From the NCBI GenBank assembly GCA_003501335.1, contig DNPQ01000418.1, forward strand, positions 1-8,149: a DNA stretch of 8,149 bases, read 5' to 3'. How positions within the stretch are numbered: the first letter of the stretch is position 1; every line of letters starts with the position of its first letter. The notes beneath the pieces were generated by a model. It saw nothing but the letters and a program-made list of their open reading frames with translations, did no database searches and was not told the origin of the DNA. Below are positions 6,285 through 8,149 of this stretch, one piece after another. This DNA is from Bacillota bacterium. Its GTDB lineage: Bacteria > Bacillota > UBA4882 > UBA8346. The position numbers were made by a program, and so were the translations under genes.

Positions 6285-6329
6285 GAAAGATAGCAGAATG
6301 AACAGGACAAGATAGTAAGGAGCATCAAG

Positions 6330-7691
6330 ATGGCTGCAGTCCGGATGACCCAAGGAAATATTTTCAAACATTTAGTAACCTATGCAATTCCCTTAATAGT
6401 AGGCAACTTGTTTCAGCTCACCTACAATGCGGTGGATTCCATTATCGTCGGCCGGTTTATCGGGAAAAATGCCCTGGCGGCAGTCGGTACGGCCAGCCCG
6501 GTAATGAATATCGTCATTCTCGGTATTTCCGGTATATGTATCGGCGCTGCGGTATTAATGAGCGAATTTTTTGGAGCCAAAAATGATGCTATGCTGAAGA
6601 AAACGATGGCAACGACAACTGTATTTGGGTTTTTCTTTTCCATCCTCGTTGCCGTTCTGGGTATAGCGGTTGCTAAACCATTGCTGCAGGCTTTGCGTGT
6701 GCCGGGCGAAATTTTGGGCGCAGCGACCGTTTACTTAAGGATTACCTTTTTAGGCGCGCCTTTTACGTACTTCTATAACGCTGTGTCTGCGGCCCTGAAA
6801 AGTGTCGGCGATTCAAAGACGCCTTTAAAATTTTTGGCTTTTTCCGCTATCCTGAACGGAGTTTTGGATTTAATCTTTATCGGCGGTTTGGGCTTCGGGA
6901 TTGCCTGTTCCGCGACAACGACCGTGATCGCCGAGGCCACTTCGGCGATTCTCTGCATCAGATACGTTTATCGAAAAATACCCATGCTGCAGCTGAAAAA
7001 GGGTGAGTTTCGTGTCGATGGCAAACTGCTGCAAAGAATATTGCAATACGGCGGTATCACAGCATTACAACAATCCTGTCAGCCGGTTGGCAAACTTTTA
7101 ATCCAGGGAGCTATCAATCCTATGGGAGTCGATATGATAGCCGCTTTTAACGCAGTCAATCGCGTGGACGATTATGCATTTATCCCCCAGCAAAGTATCG
7201 CCCAGGGTATTACCACATTTGTGGCCCAAAATAAAGGGGCCGGGAAACACGAGCGAATCCGTAAAGGCTTTCAAAAAGGTCTGCTATTGGAATTCGGCTA
7301 CTGGGCCTTAATTGGCGTCGTTGTTGCCTTGTTTAAATCGTCAATGATGGGGCTATTTGTTACCCGGGGGAATCGGCCGATTATCGAATTAGGCAGCCAA
7401 TATCTGAGTTTGATGGCGCTTTTTTATCTGTTCCCGTCATTCACCAATGGCATGCAAGGCTTTTTCCGCGGCATGGGCAACATGAGCATTACTTTAATTG
7501 GAACCACCGTTCAGACTGGGTTGCGGGTGATCTTTGTCTATTTATTGACTCCGCAATCGGGGATCGCCGGGGCGGCTTATGCCTGCGCGATTGGCTGGAG
7601 TGTGATGCTGCTGGTGGAGATCCCGTATTATTTTTGGTTTATGAAACAGCAAAGAATTAGAAAGCCCCTGGGAATGAGGCCGTTAGCGTAA
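6330..7691 (+). CDS. MATE-family multidrug efflux transporter
   Basis: Inner-membrane multidrug and toxin extrusion transporter of 453 residues, the usual MATE length, with about 12 hydrophobic segments in two related halves; members export cationic drugs with Na+ or H+. The N-terminal half has the family pattern PLIVGNLFQLTYNAVDSIIVGRF followed by LAAVGTASPV. The second half repeats it with GGITALQQSCQPVG and a GNMSITLIGTT segment. It looks closest to the MepA/DinF-like Bacillota branch (from memory). ATG 6330 is supported by AAGGAG (6317-6322) with 7-nt spacing. It stands alone after a terminator, and its last 35 bp overlap the convergent winged-helix gene, so no terminator separates the two. 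No regulator gene is adjacent on its 5' side, only a fragment of a lost gene. Substrate unknown. Confidence 0.95.
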   Translation: MAAVRMTQGNIFKHLVTYAIPLIVGNLFQLTYNAVDSIIVGRFIGKNALAAVGTASPVMNIVILGISGICIGAAVLMSEFFGAKNDAMLKKTMATTTVFGFFFSILVAVLGIAVAKPLLQALRVPGEILGAATVYLRITFLGAPFTYFYNAVSAALKSVGDSKTPLKFLAFSAILNGVLDLIFIGGLGFGIACSATTTVIAEATSAILCIRYVYRKIPMLQLKKGEFRVDGKLLQRILQYGGITALQQSCQPVGKLLIQGAINPMGVDMIAAFNAVNRVDDYAFIPQQSIAQGITTFVAQNKGAGKHERIRKGFQKGLLLEFGYWALIGVVVALFKSSMMGLFVTRGNRPIIELGSQYLSLMALFYLFPSFTNGMQGFFRGMGNMSITLIGTTVQTGLRVIFVYLLTPQSGIAGAAYACAIGWSVMLLVEIPYYFWFMKQQRIRKPLGMRPLA

Positions 7692-8149
7692 AGTAACCGT
7701 TTTTGCGGCTTCCGTGGAATTCAAGCCATCCCAAAAGTTTGAGGACTTTCATATCCCTCCCTATTGAGTTTCGGGATACTCCGGTGATCTGCCGCATCTC
7801 CGCCACCGAAAGTTTTTTTCTTTCTTTAAGGGTCAGGATAATCCGTGCCATCCGGCTGGGGATATCGGGTTTGCTGAAATAAATTCTTAAAGATTCTCTG
7901 GCCGACCGCTGAATCAGTACCGATAATTCCCGGATGGATGATGAAGCACCATTGTTTGTTGTTGGCGCCTCAGACTGAATCGATGAAGCGCCATGATTCA
8001 ATGATGAAGACCCAGAACCGGGTGATGGAACATCAAAATTCTTTGATGTAGACCCATTACCGAGCGATGTAACACCAAGTTTGGAGGATGAAGCAACAAA
8101 TTGCTCCGATGAAGAATCAAATTTGATTGATGTAACACCAAAATTCTCT
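7657..8149 (-). CDS. Winged-helix protein with heptapeptide-repeat linker (5' partial)
   Basis: The minus-strand frame is open to the right edge; 163 residues of the C-terminal part are visible. The first 70 are ten 7-residue repeats rich in Ser, Thr, Gly and Asn, probably a flexible linker. The rest is a predicted DNA-binding winged helix: SVAEMRQITGVSRNSIGRDM as helix-turn-helix, VLKLLGWLEFHG leading into the wing, and GYFTLTASFPGAF at the end. An apparent start at TTG 8001 falls inside the repeat array with no ribosome binding site, so the gene must begin beyond the window. I recall heptapeptide linkers of this kind joined to a C-terminal winged helix in bacterial AlbA_2/HATPase_c_4 (RecG-related) and some Fic-type proteins, so such a domain may lie upstream; that is inference. 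It overlaps the MATE gene tail-to-tail by 35 bp. Confidence 0.75.
   Translation of the reverse strand, partial: ENFGVTSIKFDSSSEQFVASSSKLGVTSLGNGSTSKNFDVPSPGSGSSSLNHGASSIQSEAPTTNNGASSSIRELSVLIQRSARESLRIYFSKPDIPSRMARIILTLKERKKLSVAEMRQITGVSRNSIGRDMKVLKLLGWLEFHGSRKNGYFTLTASFPGAF
7939..8148 (-). repeat. Tandem 21-bp (7-residue) coding repeat, at least 10 copies
   Basis: Ten in-frame units can be aligned: ENFGVTS, IKFDSSS, EQFVASS, SKLGVTS, LGNGSTS, KNFDVPS, PGSGSSS, LNHGASS, IQSEAPT and TNNGASS. The best-kept positions are the last two (Thr/Ser/Pro then Ser) and the Gly/Asp/Glu at position 4. On the plus strand the units show as GATGAAGC or GATGTAAC words every 21 bp. The array continues past the right edge. 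Copies have diverged at all codon positions, so it is an old array. Confidence 0.85.

Larger units (their letters stand above)
5986..6329. other. Intergenic region before the MATE gene
   Basis: These 344 bp hold no intact gene. The first 120 bp show nothing beyond a short direct repeat, ACGATCAGACGATCA (6048-6062). A strong terminator, a start-less coding fragment and a -10-like box follow and are listed separately. The minus strand is open across 6084-6371 but reads antisense into the MATE start and has no ribosome binding site. Confidence 0.6.

Noticed and set aside
6084..6371. Minus-strand 95-residue ORF across the MATE start
   Set aside because: It has no ribosome binding site or recognisable domain, and it reads antisense through a terminator and the MATE start region.
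7939..8148. CRISPR array or non-coding satellite
   Set aside because: The period is 21 bp with no spacers, the units diverge, and the frame stays open throughout, so it is a coding repeat.

Overview
The window looks like a chromosomal segment of a low- to mid-GC Bacillota (Firmicutes), probably a clostridial or Sporomusa-like lineage. Evidence: strong AAGGAG-type ribosome binding sites, TTG starts, a TATAAT promoter with 17-nt spacing, U-tailed intrinsic terminators, a large dCache-HAMP-PAS-GGDEF-HD-GYP receptor, and a MarR/GNAT pair resembling Bacillus proteins. The genus cannot be told from the window.

Layout. (1) 2-2503, plus strand: the 3' part of a membrane receptor carrying both c-di-GMP-making (GGDEF) and c-di-GMP-degrading (HD-GYP) domains; its N-terminus lies off the left edge. 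(2) 2504-2927: the decayed, frameshifted C-terminal end of a glycosyl hydrolase with its intrinsic terminator still in place, then a well-formed promoter overlapped by a palindromic operator. (3) 2928-3915, plus: a MarR-family regulator and a GNAT acetyltransferase in one apparent operon, visibly more AT-rich than the flanking genes. (4) 3988-5220, minus: a 12-helix MFS (DHA3 type) exporter, convergent with the GNAT gene. Its likely promoter holds a palindrome sharing the word ATTGCAA with the MarR operator. (5) 5542-5985, plus: a small four-helix membrane protein of unknown function with a TTG start and a structured leader. (6) 5986-6329: a strong intrinsic terminator, a start-less fragment of a lost gene, and a possible MATE promoter. 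(7) 6330-7691, plus: a MATE-family multidrug exporter. (8) 7657 to the right edge, minus: the C-terminal part of a winged-helix protein whose 3' end overlaps the MATE gene by 35 bp. It carries a tandem array of at least ten 21-bp (7-residue) repeats.

Functionally the segment groups second-messenger signalling with a drug/toxin-response neighbourhood: a ligand-responsive repressor, an acetyltransferase and two unrelated drug exporters. Autorepression of the MarR operon is well supported by operator geometry. Control of the MFS gene by the same regulator is a testable inference. No tRNA, rRNA, CRISPR array or complete insertion sequence is visible. The least ordinary items are the heptapeptide-repeat linker of the right-edge gene, the glycosyl hydrolase remnant, and the Cys/His-rich PAS domain of the first gene. 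I found no clearly new multi-gene system.
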